From an uncultured Bacteroidales bacterium (GTDB lineage Bacteria > Bacteroidota > Bacteroidia > Bacteroidales > P3): a DNA stretch of 28,560 bases. Below the pieces are notes generated by a model. The model was not told the DNA's origin, did no database searches, and saw nothing but the letters and a program-made list of their open reading frames with translations. Location: contig CAKZZD010000004.1 of assembly GCA_937886715.1 (NCBI GenBank), forward strand, positions 1 through 28,560. Reading direction: 5' to 3'. Made by a program: the position numbers and the translations under genes. This document shows positions 16,061 through 23,876 of this stretch, piece after piece. Position 1 is the stretch's first letter. Every line of letters begins with the position of its first letter.

Positions 16061-17758
16061 CTAGTTTTTCCCTCCCGTCAGTGTGTGGCTTTTGATCCCA
16101 TCCAGCTTGCCTTTCATGCCGCCGATCAGCACTTTGCTTTGAGCGTTTCTTTCCCCTAGGGTCCAATGCTCTTCCATCTCCCATTTCTCGCGCAACTGGA
16201 GCGTCTTTCCTTGGTAGACGATCTTCTCGGGTTGGCGTTGCAGGCGATAGTTGCCGGGAGTCCAGCGACCGTTGCTGTCGTTGTCGTAGATGGCCCGGAT
16301 GCGGTAATCTCCTGCCGGCAGGTGCGTGAACTTCAATGTGGCCGAGCTGACGGCCGGCTGGCGTTGCACGACGGTGTCGTTCTTGTCCACCACCTCCACC
16401 ACCAGCGGCTGTCCTCCAACCACCGTCAGGTGCAGGATGAGGATCCCATAGTCTTTAGGCGTGAGGGTGAACACCAGGCTGTCGTTCATCTCGCCGTAGA
16501 TGTCGGTGAAGAGGCTGTCGGCGATGCGGATGCTGTAGGTCTCGCCCGACTTGAGCGTGGCCTGTATGCGGGCGCGCATGCCGCTGCTGTCGAGCACAAT
16601 GGGGTACTCAGCCCTCGTGCTGTCCTTCGTGTTGAGCACACGGGCCACTGCCTTCGCATCGCTCGCCGCAATGGGGTTGGCGAATCCGATATACAGGCTG
16701 TCGTAGTAGGCTGTGCTGCCGCTGCAGAGCGCCTTCATCAGCGGATCCTTCTGTGTCAAGCCGCTGCTTCCGGTTCCGCGGTTGCCTTTCTTTGTCGACT
16801 GGCGGTAGCGCAGCCGCAGCGTGTCGTTCAACCCCTCATCGGTCAGCGTCACCACCGCCGAGTCGCATTTGGCGTTCATGCACCACACCCTCATCGTGTC
16901 CCTGCCGGGGTTGAGTCGCCATTCCATAGCCTCGCCTGCCAGCACTGGTGCCTGCATCGGCAGCTGTGTGACGATGGTGATGAGTCCGGGAGCGGCAAAT
17001 TCGCTTTTCAGCACCCGCTGCTTTCGGTGGTCGGGAGCGGAAATGAGCAGGGTGGATATCGCGGTGCTGTCGATGCTGTCGGCAGCAGCCCACCACACGC
17101 TGTCCCATGCCGCAGCCTCGGTGGCGTCGAGCCTCAGGTTGCGGTTGGCATCCTCGAAAGCCACAATCCGGTAGCGCCCGGCAGGAATATAGTGGAACGC
17201 GAAGCGCCCCTCTTTGTCGCACCGCGTCACAAGCGTCGGCTGCACATGTGTGGCGACGGTATCGCTGGTGTCGCTGCTGCCGTAGGCCGCCACCGTCACC
17301 GTCTCTTTCCAAGCCTTGCCCGTGAGGGCGTCCACCACACGGCCCTCCATCATCATCGTGTCCATCTGCCCCCCTGTCGAGAAGACATATTCGTAGCTCG
17401 GCAGCACATTGCCCTCCGTAAAATCGGCGATGGCATCCTTGAACTGGAACAGGTAGGTGGTGTTGGACTGCAGCGTGTCTTTCAGCTTCACCACTATGCC
17501 CTTGCCCTTGGTCGTGTATTCGGGCTTGTACTTCAGCGGGGGCGACACAAGCACATTGTTCGTCGCATCCTTGAGCACGACGTATTCATCGAATTCGATA
17601 TAGAACTGCTTTGCCCCGAATTCGCGGGTGGCATTTGCGGGAGTGGCGCCGACAGCCGCGGGTGGTGCCATGTCCTTCGGGCCACCCGTGGGGTAGCCCT
17701 GTTTGGCACATCCTGCCGCCAGCAGCGTCAAGGCCAGTATGAGGGTAGCTCTGCGCAT
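16061..17758 (-). CDS. Ig-like domain lipoprotein
   Basis: A 565-residue lipoprotein. ATG 17758 yields the signal MRRATLILALTLLAAGC with lipobox Cys17; the longer frame would run through the neighbouring gene. The mature protein starts AKQGYPTGGPKDMAPP, close to the 'GxPxGGPxDxxPP' start of a conserved Bacteroidota lipoprotein family. A Big_5-like Ig domain follows (about residues 30-130; FYIEFDEYVVLKDATNNVLVS, slightly shortened in other members). Further beta domains occur near 135-230, where GRVVDALTGK and FHYIPAGRYRIVAFEDANRN look like a carboxypeptidase-regulatory or transthyretin-like fold, and again near 470-530 (LPAGDYRIRAIYDNDSNGRW). It probably acts at the outer membrane. TGATG couples its start to the stop of the preceding gene. 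Confidence 0.85.
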   Translation of the reverse strand: MRRATLILALTLLAAGCAKQGYPTGGPKDMAPPAAVGATPANATREFGAKQFYIEFDEYVVLKDATNNVLVSPPLKYKPEYTTKGKGIVVKLKDTLQSNTTYLFQFKDAIADFTEGNVLPSYEYVFSTGGQMDTMMMEGRVVDALTGKAWKETVTVAAYGSSDTSDTVATHVQPTLVTRCDKEGRFAFHYIPAGRYRIVAFEDANRNLRLDATEAAAWDSVWWAAADSIDSTAISTLLISAPDHRKQRVLKSEFAAPGLITIVTQLPMQAPVLAGEAMEWRLNPGRDTMRVWCMNAKCDSAVVTLTDEGLNDTLRLRYRQSTKKGNRGTGSSGLTQKDPLMKALCSGSTAYYDSLYIGFANPIAASDAKAVARVLNTKDSTRAEYPIVLDSSGMRARIQATLKSGETYSIRIADSLFTDIYGEMNDSLVFTLTPKDYGILILHLTVVGGQPLVVEVVDKNDTVVQRQPAVSSATLKFTHLPAGDYRIRAIYDNDSNGRWTPGNYRLQRQPEKIVYQGKTLQLREKWEMEEHWTLGERNAQSKVLIGGMKGKLDGIKSHTLTGGKN

Positions 17759-18288
17759 CAGCCGAACAGTTCGTGTGCCTCGTTGCTCAGCGCCTCCAGG
17801 GCATCGTCGCAGGGCGAATGTTGTGCCACCGAGGCGAATATTGTGGCTGCCAGGCGCGTGGGGTCGGTCTCGTCGGGCATGCTGACGGCCGACGAGTTGA
17901 CCAAGTTCACCATCTCGTCCTTGGCCTCGCGTATGCGCGACCACAGGCCGGCCGACAGGTAGATCTGCTGCGACAGGTTGTGCTCCCATTCGTCGCGGAT
18001 ATTCTTGGTCATCACCCCCTGGAGCAGCTTCATGTCCATCCCGGGCTGGTAGCAGCGCAGTATCAGGCTGTTGGGCGATATGCGCTCCAAAAACAGAGCC
18101 ATTCTTTCGTAGGCCTGCAGCCGTATCGGAGCAGCCACCTTGGCCAGCTCGCGGCGCTCGTCCATTTTCAGTTGCAGCATCTGCTGCTTCTGCTGATTGT
18201 CGAAAAAACGCTTTGCAAGCAGGTAGAACAGCCCGCCGCAAAGAGCCAGCGTGGCCACAATGGCCACAATGAGAAGTAGATATTGCAT
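17758..18288 (-). CDS. Small single-pass membrane protein, DUF7935-like
   Basis: A 176-residue protein with one N-terminal transmembrane helix (about residues 1-24) and a charged helical region (KRFFDNQQKQQMLQLKMDER) that may form a coiled coil. A conserved-looking core follows: IRLQAYERMALFLERISPNSLILR. The later part is mainly helical with WEHNLSQQIYLSAGLW. I take it for the conserved Bacteroidota family now called DUF7935, by memory of the 'RLQAYERxxLFLERIxP' signature; the function is unknown. It starts six bases after the sirtuin stop and shares a base with the lipoprotein start codon, so it lies within one operon with them. Confidence 0.75.
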   Translation of the reverse strand: MQYLLLIVAIVATLALCGGLFYLLAKRFFDNQQKQQMLQLKMDERRELAKVAAPIRLQAYERMALFLERISPNSLILRCYQPGMDMKLLQGVMTKNIRDEWEHNLSQQIYLSAGLWSRIREAKDEMVNLVNSSAVSMPDETDPTRLAATIFASVAQHSPCDDALEALSNEAHELFG

Positions 18289-18294
18289 TTCGTA

Positions 18295-18978
18295 TTATTT
18301 GTTTAGCAATTGTTCAACCAGTTGGGTCACACCGCGTGTGGCCACTTCCTTGATGAAGGTCACCGGGCGGCTCACCGGCACCTCTTTCGGGTCGACCACA
18401 TAGCACGGCGCCGTCCGAGGCACATAGTGGATCAGTCCCGCAGCAGGATACACAGCCATCGACGTGCCCACCACAATAAACAGGTCGGCCTCCTCGCACA
18501 GCGCCGCTGCCGGCTCGATGTTGGGCACAGCCTCGCCGAACCACACGATGTGCGGCCGCAACTGTGTGCCGTCGGGAGCCTTGTCGCCCAGCTTGATGTC
18601 GCGGTTGCCCACCTCAACGATCAGGTCCGGGTTGCGGTCGCTGCGGCCCTTGGTCAGCTCGCCGTGCAGGTGCAGCACGTGGCTGCTGCCCGCACGCTCG
18701 TGCAGGTCGTCGATGTTCTGCGTGACGATGCGCACGTCGTAGCGCTGCTCAAGCCGCACCAGCTGGCGGTGTGCCTCATTGGGCTGCGCCGCGAAAAGCT
18801 GCCGGCGGCGCTGGTTGTAGAAATCGAGCACCAGCTCGGGATTGCGCTCGTAGGCTTCGTGCGTGGCCACGTCTTCCACGCGGTAGTGCTCCCACAGCCC
18901 GTCCGAGTCGCGGAATGTAGAGATGCCGCTTTCGGCGCTGATGCCAGCACCTGTCAGTACCACTATTTTTTCCATCAT
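18295..18978 (-). CDS. cobB: Sir2-family NAD-dependent protein deacylase (class III type)
   Basis: A 227-residue cytoplasmic sirtuin, which removes acyl groups from lysine using NAD and releases nicotinamide and O-acyl-ADP-ribose. Visible motifs are GAGIS (residues 10-14), TFRD near 21-24, TQNID (86-90), the catalytic His105 in HLHGEL, and VGTS near 170. Residues Tyr54 and Arg57 in FYNQRRRQ form the YxxR pair which, in SIRT5 and CobB, binds the carboxylate of succinyl- and malonyl-lysine. The zinc-binding cysteine tetrad of most sirtuins is absent, as in some bacterial class III members. A second ATG at 18975 is equally possible. It is first in the operon ending with fabD. No clear promoter is visible upstream. 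Confidence 0.93.
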   Translation of the reverse strand: MMEKIVVLTGAGISAESGISTFRDSDGLWEHYRVEDVATHEAYERNPELVLDFYNQRRRQLFAAQPNEAHRQLVRLEQRYDVRIVTQNIDDLHERAGSSHVLHLHGELTKGRSDRNPDLIVEVGNRDIKLGDKAPDGTQLRPHIVWFGEAVPNIEPAAALCEEADLFIVVGTSMAVYPAAGLIHYVPRTAPCYVVDPKEVPVSRPVTFIKEVATRGVTQLVEQLLNK

Positions 18979-19150
18979 GTTAGGATAACGCCCCGCGCTG
19001 CATTTTATTGTTTCCCGTGCGATATATATATTATTTTGGCCGGGGCGGCGATTGCGACCGGGCCTCTATCACGGGTCATAATCCGGCACGGAAAAGGGCA
19101 TTTTTTTTGTCTTTCGCAAACCGCTGTCCCTCAATACCTTCTCCTTATCA

Positions 19151-19190
19151 ACTCCTACCCAACTCCTACCACAGTAGGAGTTGGTAGGGG
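19151..19190. repeat. Palindromic intergenic repeat, copy 2
   Basis: CCAACTCCTAC (19159-19169) and GTAGGAGTTGG (19174-19184) form a perfect 11-bp stem with loop CACA. The pairing can extend outward by CTAC/GTAG with one bulged C. An extra half-site ACTCCTACC (19151-19159) precedes it. Core and orientation match the copies at 8615 and 28509. Confidence 0.85.
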
Positions 19191-19216
19191 GAGGGGTTGG
19201 AGGGGGGTTGGAGGGG
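19187..19216 (+). other. Four G-runs, possible G-quadruplex
   Basis: Runs of 5, 4, 6 and 4 G residues at 19187-19191, 19193-19196, 19202-19207 and 19213-19216 are separated by loops A, TTGGA and TTGGA. This satisfies the standard pattern for an intramolecular quadruplex in plus-strand DNA. It directly follows repeat copy 2. Confidence 0.6.
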
Positions 19217-19310
19217 AGTGGAAGAAGGTGTTGGGAATCAGACGGTTGGTCGAGACGGTTTTTCGTCGCAACGATGGGGAGGTTTGAAGGGTGGTTTTTG
19301 TTGGGCGGGG

Positions 19311-20591
19311 CTAGCGGAGCGAACGTTCGTAGCGGCAGACTTGCCAGAGGTACCATGCCAGCAGGGCCAGGCATACTGCTGCCGAGGCGGCGGCGAAGAG
19401 GCGTATGGCAAGGATGAAGCTACCGGCATGGAGACCGGCCAGGCAGGCCGCGATGCGCAGTGCGAGCAGCACCAGGCCGAAGAGGAATTCGGTGCGCTGG
19501 GTGCCGAAGACGTTGGGGATGAACATGAGCGACATGGTGCTGAGCATCACGAGAATCCATGGCAGGAGTGCCTGTACGTAGATGCCTGTGCCGACCCATT
19601 GGCTGCCGAAGAGGAAGGTGAAGAGCGGTTCGGCGACGAACCATGCCGCGATTGCTGCCGGGATGGCTATGGCGTTGAGGATGAGCAGGAAGCGGCGGAT
19701 GGTGCGGGCGATGGATTGCCGCTGGCGGACGCGTTCGGCCACGCGGGCGTAGAGGGCGCGCTCGAAGGCTCCGTTGAGGATGTTGGCTGGACGGAATGTG
19801 AAGGTGAGCGCCAGTCCGAAGAGTCCCACCTCGGCTTGCTGGAAATAGAGTGCCAGCCAAAGGAACGGCAGGTTGGCGGAGAAGGAGGTGAGGAGGTCTT
19901 TTGGGGCGACGTAGAGGGGATAGTTGCGGTGTTTGAGCAGCGCCTGTTTGGCGGTGACGGCGGCAGGTGCCGTGCCTTGCATGAAGGGCAGCTGTTTCAG
20001 CCGCAGCCTGTAGTTGATGTTGGCGGCCATCTGGCCGAGGACGGTGCCGAGGGGCATGCCTGCGGTGTGCATGCGCAGCAGGCCGAAGAGGATTTTCAGC
20101 AGTGAGCCGCTGGCGGCGTTGACGGTTTCGGAGAGGGCGATCTGCCGGTAGCGGTGTGCTCGGTTGAAGAGGAAGCTGTAGATGCGCGAGGTGCCGCAGA
20201 AGAAGACCATCGGCGGGATGAGCAGGGCGATGGGGCCGAGCTGGCTGAAGTTGCCGGGCAGGGAGTGGGTGAGGACGAGTGCGAGGGCCACGGTGAGCAG
20301 CAGCAGCGACACGGCGGTGTTGATTGTCAGGGCTCCGCGCGACACTTGGCGTGCTTCGGCGTCGCTGTCGGCTGCCACTACGGCGACTTCGTATTTGCAG
20401 GTGGAGACGATGACGAGCACTTCGATGTAGGAGTAGAAGATGTTGAACAGGCAGTAGTCGTCGGGGGTGTAGATGCGGGTGAGGATGAAGTAGGCTGCCA
20501 CGGTGATGACCTGCGCCAGCATTTGTCCGGAGAGCAGGGTGGCTGCTTCGGCGATGAGAGTGGGCATTTTGGGCAGGCGAAGGCGGCTCAT
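19311..20591 (-). CDS. Oligosaccharide flippase-like membrane protein (second)
   Basis: A 426-residue inner-membrane protein with about 12 hydrophobic segments, of the lipopolysaccharide-biosynthesis flippase type. LLSGQMLAQVITVAAYFILTRIYTPDDYCLF, shortened in places in relatives, is the classic N-terminal signature in which the first two helices and 'R-hydrophobic-Y-P-E/D-D-Y/F' occur. A later phrase, VGLFGLALTFTFRPANILNGAF, is also typical. It is not closely similar to the flippase at 14729-16054. ATG 20591 overlaps the stop codon of the VWA-like gene by four bases (ATGA). This is preferred to an upstream start at 20621, which lies well inside that gene. No glycan synthesis genes are nearby, so its substrate is unknown. 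A terminator after it is not evident. Confidence 0.87.
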   Translation of the reverse strand: MSRLRLPKMPTLIAEAATLLSGQMLAQVITVAAYFILTRIYTPDDYCLFNIFYSYIEVLVIVSTCKYEVAVVAADSDAEARQVSRGALTINTAVSLLLLTVALALVLTHSLPGNFSQLGPIALLIPPMVFFCGTSRIYSFLFNRAHRYRQIALSETVNAASGSLLKILFGLLRMHTAGMPLGTVLGQMAANINYRLRLKQLPFMQGTAPAAVTAKQALLKHRNYPLYVAPKDLLTSFSANLPFLWLALYFQQAEVGLFGLALTFTFRPANILNGAFERALYARVAERVRQRQSIARTIRRFLLILNAIAIPAAIAAWFVAEPLFTFLFGSQWVGTGIYVQALLPWILVMLSTMSLMFIPNVFGTQRTEFLFGLVLLALRIAACLAGLHAGSFILAIRLFAAASAAVCLALLAWYLWQVCRYERSLR

Positions 20592-22576
20592 ATCGAGTGG
20601 TTGTATTTGCGGATCACCCATTCGGCGGCCATCATCAGGAGGATGAGTGCGAGGATGAGAGGCATGCGCAGGAATTCGGCGTAGCGTGTGTGGGAGTAGA
20701 TGGCCGGACGGATGGCGGCGAGGCTGTCGGCCAGGATGTTGAGGTCGGCTGGGCGGACCATGATGCCGCCAGTGGTTTGGCTGATGGTGTTGAGCAGGGA
20801 ATGGTCGGCCACCATGTTGCGTGTTTCAAGGTTGAGGGCCTCGACGGCGAAGGAGCCTGTTGCGGAGAGTGCTGTGCCGTCGAGGGTGGTGCGTGCGGTG
20901 TAGCGGTAGATGCCTTCGTCGAGGTTGGGCAGTTGCAGGCGGTAGGCGTCGCCTTCACGCGCGAAGGTGTAGCTGAGGGGTTTGTCGAGGGTGGCGCTTT
21001 CGATGCTGAGAGATACGTCGGGGGTGTTGATGGGTTCGTAGGCTTCGTTGTAGAGTTGCGCCCGGATCACGATGGGGTCGCCGTAGGGGTAGAGGCGTTC
21101 TGCCTCGACGTGCAGGCGGTCGCGGTTCGACTGTTGTGCGGTGAAGACGACGAGCTGCGATATCAGACGGTCGAAGGCTGTGTGGGTGCTGTGGGCGCCG
21201 TATTCGGCCAGACGCCATCGCCACAGGCCTTCGCCGCAGACGAAGGCGCGTCGCACCTTGCCTTGGGAGGTGGCGGCGATGAGGGGCTGTCGCGAGTCGA
21301 TGGTGCCCACGCGGGCCGTGAAGAGCGTCTGGCAGGCGCTGCTTGTCTTGATGGTGCCGGCCGGTGCGTTGAGCGGGGGCATGCTTTCGATGGTTTCGGC
21401 GGTGGGGCCGTCGAGGGTGAAGAGGGTGAAGGAGGGCTGGTGGAGTGCCGTCACTTCGTTGGTTTTGCCCTGCAGTTTGGTGACCACTTCGAGGCCGGTG
21501 TGCAGGGCGTTGAAGCGAGGCAGGTCGGTTTGTGCGCCGAGGATGTGGATTTGCGGCAGGTGGTCGATGTTGCGGATGGTGGGGTTGGTGGCTGAAGGGA
21601 GGTTGTGGAGCACGGCGAGGGAGAACTGCTCTTTGGCGAAGTCGGTTTTGTGGAGGTCGGAGGCGAAGATGATCCGGGCTTCGTAGTTGGGGTTGGCTTC
21701 GATGGCGTTTTTGAGAGCGGAGAGGTCGGGGTGGGGGGCGTTGGCGATGATGGCCACTTTCTGTCGGCTGTCGATGACGTCGACGTAGAATGCCACATGG
21801 TTGTTGTCGGCCGACCGCTCGCCTTCGACGAGAGAAAGGTCGACCGAAAGGCGCTGCAGGCCAGGCTGAGAGGTGGGCAGGGTGAGGGAGAGGGTGGTGC
21901 TGAAGTCGTCGGCCGAGTAGCTGATGCGCTGAGATGCCAAGGTGCGGCCGGCTTGGGCGACGGTCAGCTGGGCGTTGTTGCCTGACAGGCGAGAGGCGTT
22001 GATTGTCAGCTCGAGTGTGAAATCGTTGCCCAGGTAGGCTATGTTGTTGTATCTGAGGTGCCCGATGGCCGCATCGCGTTGCGGTGTGGTGTCGCCCAGG
22101 GCCACGGTGTAGATGGGGCATGAGATGCGTTCGGCTACGGATGTGGGGCTGTTGCCGCGGTTGTTGATGCCGTCGGAGGCCAGCACCACTGCGGCCACGT
22201 CGCCTTGCGAGGCAGCCTTTTCCAAGGCGGCGCCGATGTCGGTGGTGGAGCCGTTGGAGAAAGGTGCTAGGACGATGTCGCAGCGGTCGGATAGTTTGTC
22301 GGCCAGAGGTTGGAGCGAGAAAGCCGAATCGGCGGAGAGGGTCACGGATTGTGAGGCATCCTGCGCCAGCACAACCACCGGCCGCTGGCGTTCGTGCACG
22401 CGTTGCCGCGCCATGGGTGCGAGCAGCAGGAAGGCTATCGCGGATACAGCCAGCGTGCGCAGAGCGGCCATGACCCAGCGCCAGCGCGAGGGGGCTTTGC
22501 GGTAGAGGACAAAGGCGTAGGCGGCGCCGAGGAGCAGGCAGAGGAGGCAGAAATACCAGGGATAGTCGAGGATCAT
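20588..22576 (-). CDS. VWA-like domain membrane protein
   Basis: A 662-residue protein. Two transmembrane helices lie at about residues 7-25 and 34-54, and a third at about 637-655, so the long middle part probably faces the periplasm. After the second helix comes a von Willebrand A-like domain with the metal-binding motif DASQS (Asp73, Ser75, Ser77), a second-loop Thr near 111-112 and a third-loop Asp135 in ASDGINNRG. Beta-rich regions follow, including an Ig-like stretch (about 175-260) and a glutamine-amidotransferase-like part (about 265-330, VAIIANAPHPDLSALKNAIE). This layout recalls BatA-like and 'VWA domain-containing' membrane proteins of Bacteroidota. Function is unknown. It begins 15 bases after the M16 peptidase stop and overlaps the downstream flippase gene. 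Confidence 0.85.
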   Translation of the reverse strand: MILDYPWYFCLLCLLLGAAYAFVLYRKAPSRWRWVMAALRTLAVSAIAFLLLAPMARQRVHERQRPVVVLAQDASQSVTLSADSAFSLQPLADKLSDRCDIVLAPFSNGSTTDIGAALEKAASQGDVAAVVLASDGINNRGNSPTSVAERISCPIYTVALGDTTPQRDAAIGHLRYNNIAYLGNDFTLELTINASRLSGNNAQLTVAQAGRTLASQRISYSADDFSTTLSLTLPTSQPGLQRLSVDLSLVEGERSADNNHVAFYVDVIDSRQKVAIIANAPHPDLSALKNAIEANPNYEARIIFASDLHKTDFAKEQFSLAVLHNLPSATNPTIRNIDHLPQIHILGAQTDLPRFNALHTGLEVVTKLQGKTNEVTALHQPSFTLFTLDGPTAETIESMPPLNAPAGTIKTSSACQTLFTARVGTIDSRQPLIAATSQGKVRRAFVCGEGLWRWRLAEYGAHSTHTAFDRLISQLVVFTAQQSNRDRLHVEAERLYPYGDPIVIRAQLYNEAYEPINTPDVSLSIESATLDKPLSYTFAREGDAYRLQLPNLDEGIYRYTARTTLDGTALSATGSFAVEALNLETRNMVADHSLLNTISQTTGGIMVRPADLNILADSLAAIRPAIYSHTRYAEFLRMPLILALILLMMAAEWVIRKYNHSI

Positions 22577-22591
22577 GATGCAGGGGAGGGT

Positions 22592-23812
22592 TTAGTTTCC
22601 GTATATCAGGGTGCTGAATTTGTGGCTGCCAAAGTAGCGGCCGGCCACTTGAAGCATGTCGGAGGCGCTGATGGCCATGATGTCGCGGTTCATTTCGGCC
22701 AGGGTGTCGACATGGTCGAAGCAGAGACAGGCTTTGCCGATGGACTGCATCTCGTTGAGTCCCATGTCGTTGTTGATGGTCATTTGGCCAATCATTTGCC
22801 GTTGTGCCGAGCGGAGCTGGAGGGGTGTCATCTGCTGTTCGGCTATGCGATGCAGTTCGTTGGTGACGAGTTGGCAGACGCGTTCTTGCGCCCCGAGGTC
22901 GACGCCGGCATAGATATAGAAGAGTCCGGAGTCGGAGAAGGGTACGTATTGAGACTCAATGTTGTAGCAGAAACCGTAGCGTTCGCGAATGGCCACATTG
23001 AGCCGCGAGTTCATCGCCGGGCCACCGAGAATGTTGTTGATCAGGGAGAAGGCAGTTTTGTCGGTGTTGTAGACGTTGGGGGCTTCACAGCCGATGAGGA
23101 CGTGGGCCTGGTGGGTGTGGCGATGGATGTGCTTTTCAAAGATATTGAAGGTGGGCGGGGTAGTGCGGTTGACGAGCGAGGGGTGGTCGGCGTAGTGGCC
23201 GAAATGTCGTTCGCATTGGCGCACCAGGGAGTCAAAATCCACGTTGCCCACTACGGAGATGACCATGCGCGACGGGGTGTAGCGCTGCTGCATGAAGAGT
23301 TTGATCCTTTCGGGGGTGAAATGTTTCACATTGCGCTTGGTGCCCAGGATGTTGTGGGCAAGGGGGTGGCCATTGTAGGCGAGTTCCTCATATTGGTCGT
23401 AGATCAGTTCGGCCGGGGAGTCGCTGTAGGAGTTGATTTCCTCAAGCACCACGTCTTTTTCCTTTTCGATTTCCTTCACGGGGAATGTGGAATGGAACAG
23501 GATGTCGGCAAACAACTCCAGACAACGGCCCAGGTGTTCGGTGAGGGAGGTGGCGTAGACGCAGGTTTCTTCCTTGGTAGTGAAGGCGTTCAATTCGCCG
23601 CCGACGCCGTCGATGCGATTCAGTATGTGGTAGGCTCGGCGGTGTTCGGTGCCTTTGAAGAGGGAATGTTCGATGAAGTGGGCCATGCCCTCGTCGGAGC
23701 CGGCTTCGTCGCGAGAACCCACGTTGATGTACACACCCGAGTAGATTACCTCGGACGGTGTGTGGCTGAGTATTATCTTGATGCCGTTAGGCAGCGTATG
23801 GTATTCGTACAT
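22592..23812 (-). CDS. M16 family zinc metallopeptidase
   Basis: A 406-residue peptidase of the pitrilysin/insulysin family. The inverted zinc motif HxxEH is intact (His45, Glu48, His49 in GMAHFIEHSLFKGT), and Glu125 in LEEINSY stands exactly 76 residues after His49, as expected for the third zinc ligand. The second half is the inactive M16 lobe, with GGPAMNSRLNVAIRERYGF (about residues 265-285), the RxxxGxxY segment that helps bind substrate. There is no signal peptide, so it is probably cytoplasmic and degrades small peptides or processes a precursor. ATG 23812 is chosen over an in-frame GTG at 23830 because MYEYHTLPNGIKI matches the family start. It is first in a block with the VWA-like protein and flippase. 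Confidence 0.93.
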   Translation of the reverse strand: MYEYHTLPNGIKIILSHTPSEVIYSGVYINVGSRDEAGSDEGMAHFIEHSLFKGTEHRRAYHILNRIDGVGGELNAFTTKEETCVYATSLTEHLGRCLELFADILFHSTFPVKEIEKEKDVVLEEINSYSDSPAELIYDQYEELAYNGHPLAHNILGTKRNVKHFTPERIKLFMQQRYTPSRMVISVVGNVDFDSLVRQCERHFGHYADHPSLVNRTTPPTFNIFEKHIHRHTHQAHVLIGCEAPNVYNTDKTAFSLINNILGGPAMNSRLNVAIRERYGFCYNIESQYVPFSDSGLFYIYAGVDLGAQERVCQLVTNELHRIAEQQMTPLQLRSAQRQMIGQMTINNDMGLNEMQSIGKACLCFDHVDTLAEMNRDIMAISASDMLQVAGRYFGSHKFSTLIYGN

Positions 23813-23824
23813 AATCTGATGTAA

Positions 23825-23865
23825 TAACACAAAAACGGGCGAAATATTGTGTGCCCGGCACCTGC
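23825..23865 (-). terminator. Possible weak terminator after the symporter gene
   Basis: On the minus strand CGGGC, a 12-base AT-rich loop and GCCCG are followed by TTTTTG. The stem is only 5 bp, so termination would be weak. The symporter gene ends 11 bases upstream, and the M16 peptidase gene starts just downstream, so partial readthrough is likely. Confidence 0.35.
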
Positions 23866-23876
23866 GGTGGCGATAA

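Larger units (their letters stand above)
18979..19310. other. Intergenic region with palindrome and G-rich run, no gene seen
   Basis: The region separates the sirtuin operon from the end of the second flippase gene, both on the minus strand. It contains an AT-rich patch near 19020-19036, a GC-rich block, a T-run at 19101-19109, the palindromic repeat at 19151-19190, a four-run G-rich sequence at 19187-19216 and about 100 bases without features. It must hold the promoter of the sirtuin operon, but I cannot point to a TAnnTTTG element. Confidence 0.6.

Noticed and set aside
16166..17962. Long open frame of 598 codons on the plus strand, opposite the Ig-like lipoprotein gene
   Set aside because: It is a shadow of a GC-rich gene: its protein lacks any recognisable domain, is rich in His, Val, Gly and Arg, and the minus strand has a clear lipoprotein with proper signal and coupled neighbours.
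22394..23824. Open frame of 476 codons on the plus strand opposite the M16 peptidase gene
   Set aside because: The opposite strand has an intact zinc motif with correctly spaced third ligand; the plus-strand protein has no family features.
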